Shown piece after piece: positions 46,827-56,500 of a DNA stretch of 64,000 nucleotides. The first letter of the stretch is position 1; every line of letters starts with the position of its first letter. The notes under the pieces are model-generated. The model was not told where the DNA came from, ran no database searches, and saw only the letters and a list, made by a program, of their open reading frames with translations. Source of the DNA: Hyphomicrobiales bacterium (GTDB lineage Bacteria; Pseudomonadota; Alphaproteobacteria; Rhizobiales; Rhizobiaceae); NCBI GenBank assembly GCA_900473915.1, contig UCNG01000002.1:129078-193077 (forward strand). Direction: 5' to 3'. Made by a program: the position numbers and the translations under genes.

Positions 46827-47846
46827 ATGAGCGCCAGCGGCCTACCTTTTGACGATTTCCGGGAACTGATCCGCAATCTGCCGGGGCCTGATCTGGGCGC
46901 GGAAAGGGCCGTCCGCGAACGCGAAGCTACGCTGACCAAGCCTGCTGGCTCGCTTGGACGCATGGAAGAGATCGTGGCATGGCTTGCCGCATGGACGGGC
47001 AAGCGCACGCCGCAGATCAACCGCCCGCTGGTCGCGGTCTTCGCTGGCAATCATGGTGTCACGGCCAAGAATATCACGCCGTTTCCGCCAAGCGTCACGG
47101 CGCAGATGGTCGAGAATTTTGCCGCCGGTGGCGCTGCCATCAACCAGATCTGCATCGCCAACGATCTCGGCCTGAAAGTCTTCGATCTGGCGCTGGAACA
47201 TCCGACCGGGGACATTACAGAAGAGCCTGCCATGGATGAGCGCACCTGTGCTGCGACCATGGCCTTTGGCATGGAAGCGATTGCTGGCGGAACCGATCTC
47301 CTGTGCATCGGCGAAATGGGTATCGGCAATACCACGATCGCGGCGGCTATCGCGCTCGCGCTTTTCGGCGGAACGGCGGAAGATTGGGTTGGGCCAGGCA
47401 CGGGCTCGACGGGTGAGCTGCTTGAGCGCAAGCTTGCCGCAGTGCGGAAGGCGGTTGCGCTCCATCAGACGCATCTCGGCGACCCGCTGGAGGTGTTGAG
47501 CCGTCTCGGCGGTCGCGAAGTTGCCGCCATGGCTGGCGCAATTCTGGCCGCGCGCATGGAAAAAATTCCGGTCATCGTCGACGGCTTCGTGGCAAGCGCT
47601 GCCGCAGCGGTCCTTTATGCCGCCAATCCGGAAGCTGTCGATCATTGCCTGTTCGGTCATGTTTCCGCCGAGCCGGGCCATCGCAAGCTGCTGGAAAAGA
47701 TGGGCAAAGAGCCGCTTCTCGATATGGGAATGCGTCTTGGTGAAGGAACCGGCGCAGCGCTCGCTGCCGGTATCGTCAAGGCGGCCGCACTTTGCCATAG
47801 CGGTATGGCGACGTTCGAACAGGCTGGAATATCCGGCGCGAAATAA
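46827..47846 (+). CDS. cobT: Nicotinate-nucleotide-DMB phosphoribosyltransferase (CobT/CobU)
   Basis: A 339-residue enzyme that activates dimethylbenzimidazole as alpha-ribazole phosphate. The KPAGSLGRMEEIVAWLA start, FAGNHGV, GEMGIGNTT and the catalytic Glu in SAEPGHRKLLEKMGKEPLLDMGMRLGEGTGAALA region are diagnostic. It is called CobU in P. denitrificans nomenclature. It is divergent from cobS and ends in a strong terminator. Confidence 0.94.
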   Translation: MSASGLPFDDFRELIRNLPGPDLGAERAVREREATLTKPAGSLGRMEEIVAWLAAWTGKRTPQINRPLVAVFAGNHGVTAKNITPFPPSVTAQMVENFAAGGAAINQICIANDLGLKVFDLALEHPTGDITEEPAMDERTCAATMAFGMEAIAGGTDLLCIGEMGIGNTTIAAAIALALFGGTAEDWVGPGTGSTGELLERKLAAVRKAVALHQTHLGDPLEVLSRLGGREVAAMAGAILAARMEKIPVIVDGFVASAAAAVLYAANPEAVDHCLFGHVSAEPGHRKLLEKMGKEPLLDMGMRLGEGTGAALAAGIVKAAALCHSGMATFEQAGISGAK

Positions 47847-47862
47847 CGCTCGCCAGAGCATC

Positions 47863-47895
47863 AAAAAAGCCCGCCATTTGGCGGGCTTTTCTTTT
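47863..47895 (+). terminator. Rho-independent terminator of cobT
   Basis: AAAAGCCCGCC-ATTT-GGCGGGCTTTT with a further CTTTT forms a strong stem. It begins 17 bases after the cobT stop and faces the convergent Lrp gene. Confidence 0.9.
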
Positions 47896-47908
47896 AAAAC
47901 AAATATTT

Positions 47909-47940
47909 AGAGCGGTTTCACGATTCCGTTTTAACTGGAG
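47909..47940. repeat. Short repeat fragment
   Basis: AGAGCGGTTTCACGATTCCGTTTTAACT resembles short intergenic repeat fragments of related genomes and shares the AGCGGTTT core with the RIME-like copy at 54659. It is only weakly structured. Confidence 0.35.
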
Positions 47941-47945
47941 CCGCG

Positions 47946-48425
47946 TTAGTTGTTATCTTTGTCGAGCACCATGTAATCGAGCGGCAGCTCGGTCGTGTAC
48001 TTGATCTGCTCCATGGCGAAGGATGAAGATACGTCGCGAATTTCGATCTTGCTGATCAGGCGCTTGTAGAAGGCGTCATAGGCGGCAATATCCGGCACGG
48101 CCACGCGCAGCAGATAATCGACGTCGCCGCTCATGCGGTAGAATTCGATAACTTCAGGAAACTCCTGAACCACTTCGGAAAAGCGCTTCAGCCATTCATG
48201 GCTATGCGAGCTGGTGCGCACCGACACGAACACCGTGACCCGCGCATTGACGCGGGCGGGATCGAGAATGGCGACGCGGCGCTTGATGACGCCGTCTTCC
48301 TCGAGTTTCTGGATGCGGCGCCAGCAAGGCGTCGTGGAAAGGCCAACTTTCTTGGCAACGTCTGCCACAGCAAGTGTCGCGTCTTCCTGCAATAAGCGCA
48401 GTATCTTCCTGTCTAGCCTGTCCAT
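47946..48425 (-). CDS. Lrp/AsnC-family transcriptional regulator
   Basis: A 159-residue regulator with an N-terminal helix-turn-helix (LRLLQEDATLAVADVAKKVGLSTTPCWRRI split across residues 8-38) and a C-terminal RAM ligand-binding domain containing GDVDYLLRVAVPD. It is close to global Lrp in length. Upstream, TGCGAA (48466-48471) and TTCGCA (48496-48501) form a spaced inverted repeat that could be an autoregulatory site. The ligand, probably an amino acid, cannot be specified. Confidence 0.88.
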   Translation of the reverse strand: MDRLDRKILRLLQEDATLAVADVAKKVGLSTTPCWRRIQKLEEDGVIKRRVAILDPARVNARVTVFVSVRTSSHSHEWLKRFSEVVQEFPEVIEFYRMSGDVDYLLRVAVPDIAAYDAFYKRLISKIEIRDVSSSFAMEQIKYTTELPLDYMVLDKDNN

Positions 48426-48553
48426 GCGTTTCCGTTCCCGGTTTTAGAAATCGTTTCCCGAACTTTGCGAATAGGTGAAACGTCATACCTTATGGTTCGC
48501 AATGAGCCGAAGTTACAGGAAAAATATTCTGATGAAAACGAATTGAGTAAAAA

Positions 48554-49195
48554 TTATTTATCGCCACCCAGCAGATGGCGGACTTTTGCCTGAAGAACAG
48601 GCACGACTTCAGCGTCAAACCACGGATTTCGCTTGAGCCAGCCGCTGTTGCGCCAGGATGGGTGAGGCAGGGGCAGCGCGATTCGTCCGGCCTGATTGGG
48701 GGCCTCCATGAAGTGCCGCCAGTTCTTCACGGTTTCAGTCAGGTTGCGGCCCCGATAGTCGGGCAGGTGATAGGCAAGGGCGTATTGTCCGACAACAAGA
48801 ATGAATTCCAGCTGCGGCATCGCAGCGAAAACGTGGTCATGCCACGTCTGGCGGCATTCGCGGCGCGGCGGAAGATCGCCGCCATGTTTGTCATAGCCGG
48901 GGAAGCAGAAGCCCATCGGTACGATGGCGAAGCGTGACGGATCATAGAACTCTTCGCGTGACACGCCGAGCCATTGCCGCAGCCGATCCCCGGACGGATC
49001 GTTGAACGGCAGCGAAGTATTGTGCACCCGGACGCCTGGAGCCTGACCGCAAATGGCTATTTTCGCTGTATCGGAGACGATGCAGACCGGATTGGGTTCG
49101 TGCGGCAAGGGCGGCTGAAACCGTGGTGTGTCGCGGCAGATGCGGCAAGCCCGGATCGAGTGTTTGAGCTCGTCCAGTTTTTCCATGAATTCCAT
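48554..49195 (-). CDS. Uracil-DNA glycosylase superfamily protein
   Basis: A 213-residue protein with UDG-superfamily motifs: GQAPGVRVHNTSLPFNDPSG (motif A region) and LPLPHPSWRNSG (the C-terminal His-Pro motif), plus an N-terminal CRICRD cysteine pair. It lacks the full four-cysteine pattern of family 4 enzymes. Base-excision repair is likely, but the exact specificity is unsure. The start overlaps the stop of the SNase gene by one base (TGATG), so the two are coupled; an ATG three codons in is an alternative start. Confidence 0.83.
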   Translation of the reverse strand: MEFMEKLDELKHSIRACRICRDTPRFQPPLPHEPNPVCIVSDTAKIAICGQAPGVRVHNTSLPFNDPSGDRLRQWLGVSREEFYDPSRFAIVPMGFCFPGYDKHGGDLPPRRECRQTWHDHVFAAMPQLEFILVVGQYALAYHLPDYRGRNLTETVKNWRHFMEAPNQAGRIALPLPHPSWRNSGWLKRNPWFDAEVVPVLQAKVRHLLGGDK

Positions 49196-49860
49196 CAGCT
49201 CCGGGGATAAATCATTTCAATGAGATTGCGAATGTGTTCCCTTATATAGGTAAACGCATCGCGTATTACAGCCAGGGGCGGTTTGTGTTCGATTGGCTGT
49301 TCAATGTGCTGGTTGTGATGCTCCTTGCGCCACAGTGACGGTTGCTCGAATTTTCCGGCCCATATGCCGCGCTGGCTGCGGCGCGCATCTCTTTCCTCGC
49401 GCTGATAATCGCCATAGGAGACGGCCCATCCCTGTTCGACCATCCAGCCATTGAGATCGGTTTCTCCAAGATAACAGCGGGCCAACTCGCGGCCATACTG
49501 ATCCCGTCCTTCCTTCTCGCAGCGAATCGAGGACTTGCCGATTCTGGATCGCAATATGTTGCGAGCCTCCCTGCCGCAGTCGTAAGGGGTGCCAGCCTGC
49601 ACGCATTGCTGTTGCATCTCCGGCGCGTCGATACCCTTGAGGCGTATATGGATCTTGCCAAGGATGACTGTGTCGCCGTCGATTACATAGACCGGGCCGG
49701 TCAATGCCTCTCTGGTTGCCGGTTGGATCGGCAGATAGGCGATCAGCAGGGCTAAAAAAGAAAAAAGTAATATAGTCAATAAGATACTGCGAAAACTTAT
49801 GCCGTTGCTTTTGCGGGGCTGGCGATAGGGACGCCTGTAGGGGCGGCGGTATTTGCTCAT
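49195..49860 (-). CDS. Membrane-anchored thermonuclease-like (SNase) protein
   Basis: A 221-residue protein with an Arg/Tyr-rich cytosolic tail, one transmembrane helix (about 24-46) and an SNase-like OB fold. The catalytic residues appear in VYVIDGDTVIL (Asp), IRLKGIDAPE (Arg, Asp, Glu) and GRDQYGRELARCYL (Arg). The domain should face the periplasm. It precedes the UDG-like gene with a one-base overlap. The role could be DNA turnover or envelope-associated nuclease activity. Confidence 0.86.
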   Translation of the reverse strand: MSKYRRPYRRPYRQPRKSNGISFRSILLTILLFSFLALLIAYLPIQPATREALTGPVYVIDGDTVILGKIHIRLKGIDAPEMQQQCVQAGTPYDCGREARNILRSRIGKSSIRCEKEGRDQYGRELARCYLGETDLNGWMVEQGWAVSYGDYQREERDARRSQRGIWAGKFEQPSLWRKEHHNQHIEQPIEHKPPLAVIRDAFTYIREHIRNLIEMIYPRS

Positions 49861-50311
49861 CGGTGGCTTTCCGGCTCCATGGCATCCTTCATTTGCGACA
49901 GAGTGTGAGCTCGCGTGGCTCGCGTCAACTTGGGTACGTTGTTGGTCACAACAACAGTCAGTTTGTTGTCAATTAGCAACAGTCTTTACCGATGCTTTAG
50001 GCTAGAAACAGCGAAGGCTCATTTTGCCCATTTCCCGCCACAAACAGGCGTCACCGATCAGCGGAAAGGCAGAAGCCTATAAAATATTGGGAGCCGCGAG
50101 CTCCGGCAGGACAGGCAGAAATGACGAAGGGCGCTTTGTTGCACGGCAAACAAATTGGAAACAGGATCAGCCCTGTTCGCGTACCTTTTATTCTTTCCAA
50201 TGATGATAAGGCTTTTTTCGGCCAAGATCGGGTCTCAGTCTTGACCAAAACAGCGTGCATTCTGTCCTCTATGAATGTTTCCTCCACTGTGTGTGAAAGA
50301 CCAGCGTTGTG
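49861..50311. other. Divergent regulatory region of SNase and exoR
   Basis: A 451-base region without a supported gene. It holds a perfect inverted repeat GTTGTTG-GTCA-CAACAAC at 49938-49955, a nearby partial repeat of the same word (GTTGTC...GCAAC), and a small GGAGC...GCTCC hairpin at 50090-50104. Promoters for exoR and the SNase gene are expected here. Confidence 0.45.
49938..49955. promoter_or_regulatory. Perfect inverted repeat, candidate operator
   Basis: GTTGTTG and CAACAAC flank GTCA. The symmetry and the extra half-site copies just to the right suggest a binding site for a dimeric regulator controlling the SNase gene (start 78 bases away) or exoR. Confidence 0.4.
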
Positions 50312-51103
50312 ATGCGTATCCGCAGTTTTTCATATAGCGCCCTTGCCATGGCTCTCGGCTTCGCCATTGCCTGTAACAGCGCCTTTGCTTTCGACCTCAA
50401 TGACGATTCAGAAAAGTCGAGAAGCCCGTTTGAACTCTTCAAGTTCGGTTTCTCCGCATACAAGAACGGTCATAAGGACGAGGCGATCAAGGCGCTGCGT
50501 TATGCTGCGGATCGTGGTCATCAGGGCGCGAAGTGGAAACTGGCTCGCATGTATGCCGACGGTGACGGCGTGCCTGAGAACGACTACGAAGCCTACAAGA
50601 TTTTTGAAAAGATCGTTCGCGAAGGTTCGGAGCCGGGGTCGGAAAACGACTCTTATGTGGCTGATGCCCTCGTGGCGCTTGCGGGTTATGTAAAGCGCGG
50701 CATTCCGGGCTCGCCGGTCAATGCCAATCCGAGCATGGCGCGCAATCTCTATGTGCAGGCCGCTTCGAATTTCGGTGATTCCGCCGCCCAGTTCGAACTT
50801 GGAAAAATGTTGCTGGACGGTGACGGCGGAGAACGCAATTCCGTTCAGGCCGCGCGCTGGTTCCAGCTTGCCGCCAAGAAAGGCAATGTTGGCGCACAGG
50901 CGATGCTGGGCAACATGCTGTTTCAGGCTGGCAAGACCGTCCGTGGCCTTGCCATGATGACCGCAGCTTTCGAACGCTGCCCGACGGAAGATTGCCCGTG
51001 GATACGCGATATGCAGGAGCAGGCGTTCTCCATCGCCGGTGAAGCGGATCGCCGTAACGCGATCGCTCTGTCCAGTGACTATGTCACGAAGGATGACTTC
51101 TGA
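50312..51103 (+). CDS. exoR: ExoR, periplasmic Sel1-repeat regulator
   Basis: A 263-residue exported protein with a signal peptide (residues 1-27) and several Sel1-like repeats (for example ALRYAADRGHQGAKWKLARM and FQLAAKKGNVGAQAMLGNML). Length and order fit ExoR, which in Sinorhizobium and Agrobacterium binds the ExoS/ChvG sensor and holds the ChvG-ChvI system off until acid or host signals trigger its proteolysis. In Brucella the equivalent system is BvrS/BvrR. ATG 50312 is preferred to the GTG directly before it. It is convergent with xthA. Confidence 0.88.
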   Translation: MRIRSFSYSALAMALGFAIACNSAFAFDLNDDSEKSRSPFELFKFGFSAYKNGHKDEAIKALRYAADRGHQGAKWKLARMYADGDGVPENDYEAYKIFEKIVREGSEPGSENDSYVADALVALAGYVKRGIPGSPVNANPSMARNLYVQAASNFGDSAAQFELGKMLLDGDGGERNSVQAARWFQLAAKKGNVGAQAMLGNMLFQAGKTVRGLAMMTAAFERCPTEDCPWIRDMQEQAFSIAGEADRRNAIALSSDYVTKDDF

Positions 51104-51150
51104 TCTTCTTCTGATTTATCGCGCCTGTCTGCACAGGGCGCAGCAGATTC

Positions 51151-51933
51151 TTAGATCGAAAGCGTTATCGTCACCGGCACATGGTCGGATGGCTTTTCCC
51201 AGGCGCGGACGTGCTTTTCCACATCACTCGATATGAAGCGGTTGGCAGCTTCCGGCGACAGCATCAGATGGTCGATGCGGATGCCGTTGTTTTTCTGCCA
51301 TGCACCGGCCTGATAATCCCAGAACGAGTAAATTCCGGCATCATCTGTTGATGCTCGAATGGCATCAGTAAAGCCCAGATTCTCCAGTCTCCGGAATGCC
51401 TGGCGCGATTGCGGCTGGAAGAGCGCATCGCCAACCCACTGGCCGGGGTTTCTGGCGTCCTCCGGTTCAGGAATGACGTTATAGTCACCGGCAAGCACGA
51501 GCGGCTCTTCAAGGGCGAGGCGGTCTCTGGCCCAAAGCTCTAGCCGCTGCATCCACGAAAGCTTGTAAGGAAACTTCTCCGTGTCCACCGGATTGCCATT
51601 CGGCAGGTAAAGCGAAACAACACGGACAACGCCCTTGTCGGTCGAATAGACGCCCTCGATAAAGCGCGCCTGCTCATCGCTATCGTCGCCGGGAAGACCG
51701 CGATTGACCTCATCGGGTGATTTTTTCGACAAAAGCGCGACGCCGTTGAAGCCTTTCTGTCCATGTGTTTCCACATGATAGCCGAGCGCTTCGATCTCCA
51801 GCCGTGGAAACTGTTCATCGACCGATTTGATTTCCTGCAGGCAGGCAATGTCGGGCGAGGACTCCTTCAGCCAATGCTGGAGGTTGTCGATACGGGCTTT
51901 GACGCCGTTGATGTTCCAGGTCGCGATTTTCAT
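51151..51933 (-). CDS. xthA: Exodeoxyribonuclease III / AP endonuclease
   Basis: A 260-residue Mg-dependent EEP-fold nuclease that cuts at abasic sites and degrades 3' ends. MKIATWNINGVKARI (catalytic Asn), CLQEIKS (metal Glu), GDYNVIPEP (Asp, Asn) and the terminal SDHVPV (Asp, His) are all in place. ATG 51933 matches the family N-terminus exactly. It converges with exoR and is divergent from the DUF533 gene. Confidence 0.95.
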   Translation of the reverse strand: MKIATWNINGVKARIDNLQHWLKESSPDIACLQEIKSVDEQFPRLEIEALGYHVETHGQKGFNGVALLSKKSPDEVNRGLPGDDSDEQARFIEGVYSTDKGVVRVVSLYLPNGNPVDTEKFPYKLSWMQRLELWARDRLALEEPLVLAGDYNVIPEPEDARNPGQWVGDALFQPQSRQAFRRLENLGFTDAIRASTDDAGIYSFWDYQAGAWQKNNGIRIDHLMLSPEAANRFISSDVEKHVRAWEKPSDHVPVTITLSI

Positions 51934-52106
51934 GACGCTATGATTATGCGCTTGGGGAGGTGAGGGCAAGCAGCGCGCAGTCACGCGTCACAGCTTTTCA
52001 TCGGCTGCAATTTCAATTTCCGCTCATATTTCGGCACTGGACCCTTTGTATTGGCGGTTTTGCATTCCTATTTGCTCTGGACAGGAGCCAAACAGGAGAT
52101 ATTCGA

Positions 52107-52814
52107 ATGTTCGACGCCAAGAAACTTCTCGAGCAGTTTCTGGGATCACAAATACCCGGTACGTCGGGAAGTGTCCGCGACAAGGCCGGGCAGGTGACCG
52201 ATCTGGCAAAGAAGAACCCGCTCGCGACCGGTGCCATTGCCGCCGCCATTCTTGGCACGAAGACGGGGCGCAAGCTCGCGGGCAATGTGGCGACTGTCGG
52301 CGGCATCGCGGCCATCGCCGGATTGGGGTATCTCGCCTACAAGAATTACAAATCCGGTCAGGCGCCCCAAACGGCAGAACAGCCGGTTGCCAAGGAGCCT
52401 GAACTTCTCCCGCCGCCTCCAGCCGATTCTCCGTTCCACCCGCAATCTCCAGCAATGAGCAACAGTTTTGCGCTGACGCTGGTGCAGGCGATGATTGCGG
52501 CTGCGAAAGCCGACGGCCATATCGATGACGCCGAGCGTGCCCGCATCATGGAGAAGGTGAAGATTTCCGGCCTCGACGATGAAGCGGAAGCATTTCTTGA
52601 GAAAGAGCTGGCCGAACCCGTCGATATCGCGGTTCTGGTTTCCGCTGCACAGACAGAAGAGCAGAAGGTCGAGCTTTATACGGCCTCTCGCCTTGCAATC
52701 GACCCCGACAACCGGGCTGAACGCGGATATCTGGATATGCTGGCCGGTCGTCTCGGACTGCCGGATGCTCTGGTAGACCATATCGAGGCGACTGTTGCCT
52801 CGGTCAAGGTTTGA
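52107..52814 (+). CDS. DUF533 (YebE/TerB-like) membrane protein
   Basis: A 235-residue protein. The N-terminal part has a hydrophobic Gly/Ala-rich segment (about 40-82), then a Pro-rich linker, and a C-terminal TerB-like helical domain containing AAAKADGHIDDAERARI. This is the DUF533 family (YebE in E. coli), inner-membrane proteins of unknown role, some induced by envelope stress. AGGAGAT is 8 bases before ATG 52107. It is convergent with the Fe-S carrier gene and shares a terminator with it. Confidence 0.85.
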   Translation: MFDAKKLLEQFLGSQIPGTSGSVRDKAGQVTDLAKKNPLATGAIAAAILGTKTGRKLAGNVATVGGIAAIAGLGYLAYKNYKSGQAPQTAEQPVAKEPELLPPPPADSPFHPQSPAMSNSFALTLVQAMIAAAKADGHIDDAERARIMEKVKISGLDDEAEAFLEKELAEPVDIAVLVSAAQTEEQKVELYTASRLAIDPDNRAERGYLDMLAGRLGLPDALVDHIEATVASVKV

Positions 52815-52832
52815 GGCTGGTTAGCAGTCATG

Positions 52833-52875
52833 AAAAAACCGGCTGCCTATCGACAGCCGGTTTCCAATTTCTCTT
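52833..52875. terminator. Bidirectional terminator between DUF533 and erpA genes
   Basis: AAACCGGCTG and CAGCCGGTTT form a 10-bp stem. On the minus strand it is followed by six T, so it terminates erpA well; on the plus strand the tail is T-rich but interrupted. Confidence 0.8.
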
Positions 52876-52886
52876 TCAAGCGCGGA

Positions 52887-53213
52887 TCAGATGGCGAAGC
52901 TGGTTCCGCAGCCGCAGGACGAGGTGGCGTTCGGATTGCGTATCTGGAACGACTGCCCCATCAGGTCATCGACGAAATCGATTTCCGAACCGTCCATATA
53001 GGGAACCGAAATGGAATCGATCAGCACCTTGGCGCCGAGCTTCTCGATAACGATGTCGTCGTCGGTCTGCTCATCGACCAGATCGTACTTATAGGAGAAA
53101 CCGGAACACCCGCCGCCTTCGACAGAAACGCGAAGGGCAGTCTTTCCCGGTTCCGATCCGAGAATCTTGGCGATCCGCTTTGCTGCGGAGTCTGAAACGG
53201 TAATGCCTGTCAT
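52887..53213 (-). CDS. erpA: A-type iron-sulfur cluster carrier (ErpA/IscA family)
   Basis: A 108-residue HesB-fold protein that receives and delivers Fe-S clusters. The three conserved cysteines are Cys36 (GGGCSGFSY), Cys100 and Cys102 (SSCGCG), and the family motif RVSVEGGGCSGF is complete. The choice of ErpA over SufA or IscA is a convention. It is a single gene, divergent from dgt. Confidence 0.9.
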   Translation of the reverse strand: MTGITVSDSAAKRIAKILGSEPGKTALRVSVEGGGCSGFSYKYDLVDEQTDDDIVIEKLGAKVLIDSISVPYMDGSEIDFVDDLMGQSFQIRNPNATSSCGCGTSFAI

Positions 53214-53391
53214 CTGCCTTGTTCCGTTTGCAAATGCGAATATCGAACTGGACTATTTCTCCAGATTTCCGATAGCCGCATACTTGCCTTCATGATTAGC
53301 TGATAGCTATGAACGCGAATAGCGGAAGTCAATGTCTGTACCGGGTTCGCACCGGTTTGTGTAATCATATTACAGTGAGGGATGCATCGCA

Positions 53392-54600
53392 ATGTCGCTG
53401 GAAGGAATAGGCTTTGGTTATCGCGAGCGCGCGCCCTATGCCTGTGATCCTGCGCGGAGCCGTGGTCGTCTGGTGCCGGAGCCGGAGAGCCCGACCCGCA
53501 CGCCATTCCAACGGGATCGCGACCGGATCATCCATTCCACCGCCTTTCGCCGCCTGAAGCACAAGACGCAGGTTTTCATCGCGCATGAGGGCGATCATTA
53601 CCGGACCCGGCTCACCCACACGATAGAGGTCGCCCAGATTGCGCGCGCTTTGGCTCGCGCATTGCGGCTCGATGAAGATCTGGCGGAAGCAGTGGCGCTC
53701 GTCCACGATTTCGGCCACACGCCCTTCGGCCATACGGGCGAGGAGGCGCTCAACGAACGCATGAAAGCTTACGGCGGCTTCGATCACAATGCACAGTCGC
53801 TTCGAATCGTGACCAAGCTTGAGCATCGCTATGCCGATTTCGATGGCCTTAATCTTTCATGGGAAACGCTGGAAGGACTGGTCAAGCACAATGGCCCTCT
53901 GCTGGGCGCTCATGCGACACATCCGGATATCCCGGTTCCGTTGCCGATTCTCGATTTCAACGAACGCTATGATCTGGAACTGACGCGCTTTGCCAGTCTG
54001 GAAGCGCAATGCGCGGCCATTGCCGACGATATAGCCTATAACGCCCATGATATCGATGACGGTCTGCGGGCAGGGCTGCTAAGTCTTGATGCGCTGGATG
54101 AGGTGCCGTTGACGAAACGCCTGCTCGATCTGGTGCGGACGCGCTATCCTGATCTCGATCCTGTTCGCACCGGGCATGAACTCGTGCGCAGGCAAATCAC
54201 CATCATGGTGGAAGACGTGATCGAGGAAGCTCAACGTCGCCTGGCCGTAGCAAAGCCGCAAAGCGTGGAGGACGTGCATGGTCAATCGGGCCCGCTGGTG
54301 GCGTTTTCCGATACCATGAGAACCGATGAGAAGGTGCTGAAGCGGTTTCTGTTCAAGAACCTGTATTTCCACGACAGCGTCGTGGTGCGCCGGCATGCGG
54401 CCGACAAGATACTGCAAGACCTTTTTGATGCCTGTTTCGCCGATCCCTCGCACATGCCGCCAGAGTGGCAGTCGGGCTGCGAGAGGCTGGATGAGGCGGC
54501 ACGGGCGCGGCGGGTTGCAGACTATCTTGCCGGGATGACTGACAATTATGCCGTGCGAGAACACCGACGATTGTTTGACCGCACACCCGATTTAGCTTAA
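53392..54600 (+). CDS. dgt: Deoxyguanosinetriphosphate triphosphohydrolase-like protein
   Basis: A 402-residue HD-domain enzyme cleaving dNTPs to nucleoside and triphosphate. The metal residues are His76 ([10 protein letters not shown]), His105 and Asp106 ([14 protein letters not shown]) and a later Asp in [15 protein letters not shown]. It is the shorter type 2 Dgt, whose members sometimes need dNTP activators. GAGGGATG precedes the start. It begins a plus-strand run with argS, the SPOR gene and nagZ. Confidence 0.92.
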   Translation: MSLEGIGFGYRERAPYACDPARSRGRLVPEPESPTRTPFQRDRDRIIHSTAFRRLKHKTQVFIAHEGDHYRTRLTHTIEVAQIARALARALRLDEDLAEAVALVHDFGHTPFGHTGEEALNERMKAYGGFDHNAQSLRIVTKLEHRYADFDGLNLSWETLEGLVKHNGPLLGAHATHPDIPVPLPILDFNERYDLELTRFASLEAQCAAIADDIAYNAHDIDDGLRAGLLSLDALDEVPLTKRLLDLVRTRYPDLDPVRTGHELVRRQITIMVEDVIEEAQRRLAVAKPQSVEDVHGQSGPLVAFSDTMRTDEKVLKRFLFKNLYFHDSVVVRRHAADKILQDLFDACFADPSHMPPEWQSGCERLDEAARARRVADYLAGMTDNYAVREHRRLFDRTPDLA

Positions 54601-54658
54601 TCGGGGCCAAACGAAGCGGCAATTCCGGCAGACTGGTCGGGTTCCGTAGGAAATTTAA

Positions 54659-54705
54659 AGCATTTCCAGCAAAAGTGCGAAGCGGTTTTGCGTTGGATAA
54701 TGCGA
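54659..54705. repeat. RIME-like repeat variant
   Basis: AGCATTTCCAGCAAAAGTGCG followed by AGCGGTTTTGCGTTGGATAATGC is a diverged member of the hairpin repeat family; a fragment of the same variant is near 25054. It lies in the dgt-argS gap. Confidence 0.6.
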
Positions 54706-54742
54706 GAAAACCAAGCCCGGCGTAAGCCTGACAGGACAGACC

Positions 54743-56500
54743 ATGAATATCTTTGCAGATTTCGACGCACGTATCAAAAAGACGTTGCAAGATATTGATC
54801 TGAAACCGAAAGATGGTGGCGAACTTGATCTTTCGCGCATCGGTGTCGAGCCGCCGCGAGACGCTTCCCATGGCGATATTGCAACCAATGCTGCAATGGT
54901 GCTCTCCAAGGCTGTCGGTCAGAACCCGCGTGAACTTGCCAGCCGCATCGCTGAAGCTCTTGCCTCGGATGAGGATGTAGAAACCGTCGATGTTGCCGGT
55001 CCGGGCTTCATCAATCTGCGTCTCAAGGCTACCTACTGGCAGCGCGAACTCGCGGCGATGTTGAACGAAGGGACGGATTTCGGTCGCTCCACGCTCGGGT
55101 CCGGAACGAAGGTCAATGTCGAATATGTTTCGGCAAACCCCACTGGCCCGATGCATGTCGGCCATTGCCGTGGCGCGGTCGTGGGCGACGTTCTGGCCAA
55201 TCTGCTGAAATTTGCGGGCTATGATGTGGTCAAGGAATACTACATCAACGATGCGGGTGCGCAGATCGATGTGCTGGCGCGGTCCGTCATGGTGCGTTAC
55301 CGCGAAGCGCTTGGCGAAAACATCGGCGAAATCCCGTCAGGCCTTTACCCGGGCGACTATCTCGTTCCGGTCGGCCAGGAACTTGCAAAGGAATTCGGCA
55401 CGAAGCTTCTGGAAATGCCGGAAGCCGAGGCGCTCGCTCTGGTGAAGGATCGCACGATCGACGCCATGATGGCGATGATCCGCGCCGATCTTGATGCGCT
55501 CAACGTGCACCATGACGTGTTCTTCTCGGAGCGGAAGCTGCATGTCGATCACGCCCGGGCGATTCGCAATGCAATCAATGACCTGACGCTCAAGGGCCAT
55601 GTCTACAAGGGCAAGCTGCCGCCGCCGAAGGGCCAGCTGCCGGAAGATTGGGAAGATCGCGAGCAGACCCTGTTTCGCTCGACCGAAGTGGGCGACGATA
55701 TCGACCGTCCGCTGATGAAATCCGATGGCGCTTTCACTTACTTTGCGGGCGACGTTGCCTATTTCAAGGACAAGTACGACCGCGGTTTCAACGAGATGAT
55801 CTATGTGCTGGGCGCCGACCACGGCGGCTACGTCAAGCGTCTGGAGGCGGTCGCAAGGGCTGTTTCCGACGGCAAGGCGAAGCTGACGGTGCTGCTCTGT
55901 CAGCTGGTCAAGCTTTTCCGTGACGGCGAGCCTGTGCGCATGTCGAAGCGGGCAGGCGAGTTCATCACGCTGCGCGACGTGGTTGATGAAGTGGGCCGCG
56001 ATCCGGTGCGTTTCATGATGCTTTACCGGAAGAACGACGCGCCGCTGGACTTCGATTTTGCCAAGGTGACGGAACAGTCGAAGGACAATCCGGTCTTCTA
56101 CGTGCAATATGCTTCCGCGCGTTGCCATTCGGTTTTCCGGCAGGCTGCGGACCAGCTTGGCCTGGCCGATCTCGACCGGGTTGGCATGGCCGCGCATTTC
56201 GACAAGCTGACCGATGAGAGCGAAATTGCGCTCGTTCGCAAGCTCGCAGAATATCCGCGTCTGATCGAGGCCGCCGCCATTCATCAGGAGCCGCATAGGC
56301 TTGCTTTCTACCTCTATGACCTCGCCAGCACGTTCCATTCGCAATGGAATAGAGGCACAGAGAACCCGGACTTACGTTTTATTAAGGTTAACGATCCAGA
56401 CTTGTCGCTAGCCAGGCTAGGGCTGGTACAGGTTGTTTCCGATGTGCTGACCTCCGGATTGACGATAATCGGTGCGGATGCTCCAACGGAAATGCGCTAG
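54743..56500 (+). CDS. argS: Arginyl-tRNA synthetase
   Basis: A 585-residue class I synthetase charging tRNA-Arg. The N-terminal Add-1 domain is at about 1-110, the HIGH motif appears as HVGH (138-141, within [12 protein letters not shown]), and the KMSK loop is RMSKRAGEF. The C-terminal anticodon-binding DALR domain contains the FHSQWN segment. It is followed after 313 bases by the SPOR protein gene, an order common in Rhizobiales. Confidence 0.96.
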   Translation: MNIFADFDARIKKTLQDIDLKPKDGGELDLSRIGVEPPRDASHGDIATNAAMVLSKAVGQNPRELASRIAEALASDEDVETVDVAGPGFINLRLKATYWQRELAAMLNEGTDFGRSTLGSGTKVNVEYVSANPTGPMHVGHCRGAVVGDVLANLLKFAGYDVVKEYYINDAGAQIDVLARSVMVRYREALGENIGEIPSGLYPGDYLVPVGQELAKEFGTKLLEMPEAEALALVKDRTIDAMMAMIRADLDALNVHHDVFFSERKLHVDHARAIRNAINDLTLKGHVYKGKLPPPKGQLPEDWEDREQTLFRSTEVGDDIDRPLMKSDGAFTYFAGDVAYFKDKYDRGFNEMIYVLGADHGGYVKRLEAVARAVSDGKAKLTVLLCQLVKLFRDGEPVRMSKRAGEFITLRDVVDEVGRDPVRFMMLYRKNDAPLDFDFAKVTEQSKDNPVFYVQYASARCHSVFRQAADQLGLADLDRVGMAAHFDKLTDESEIALVRKLAEYPRLIEAAAIHQEPHRLAFYLYDLASTFHSQWNRGTENPDLRFIKVNDPDLSLARLGLVQVVSDVLTSGLTIIGADAPTEMR

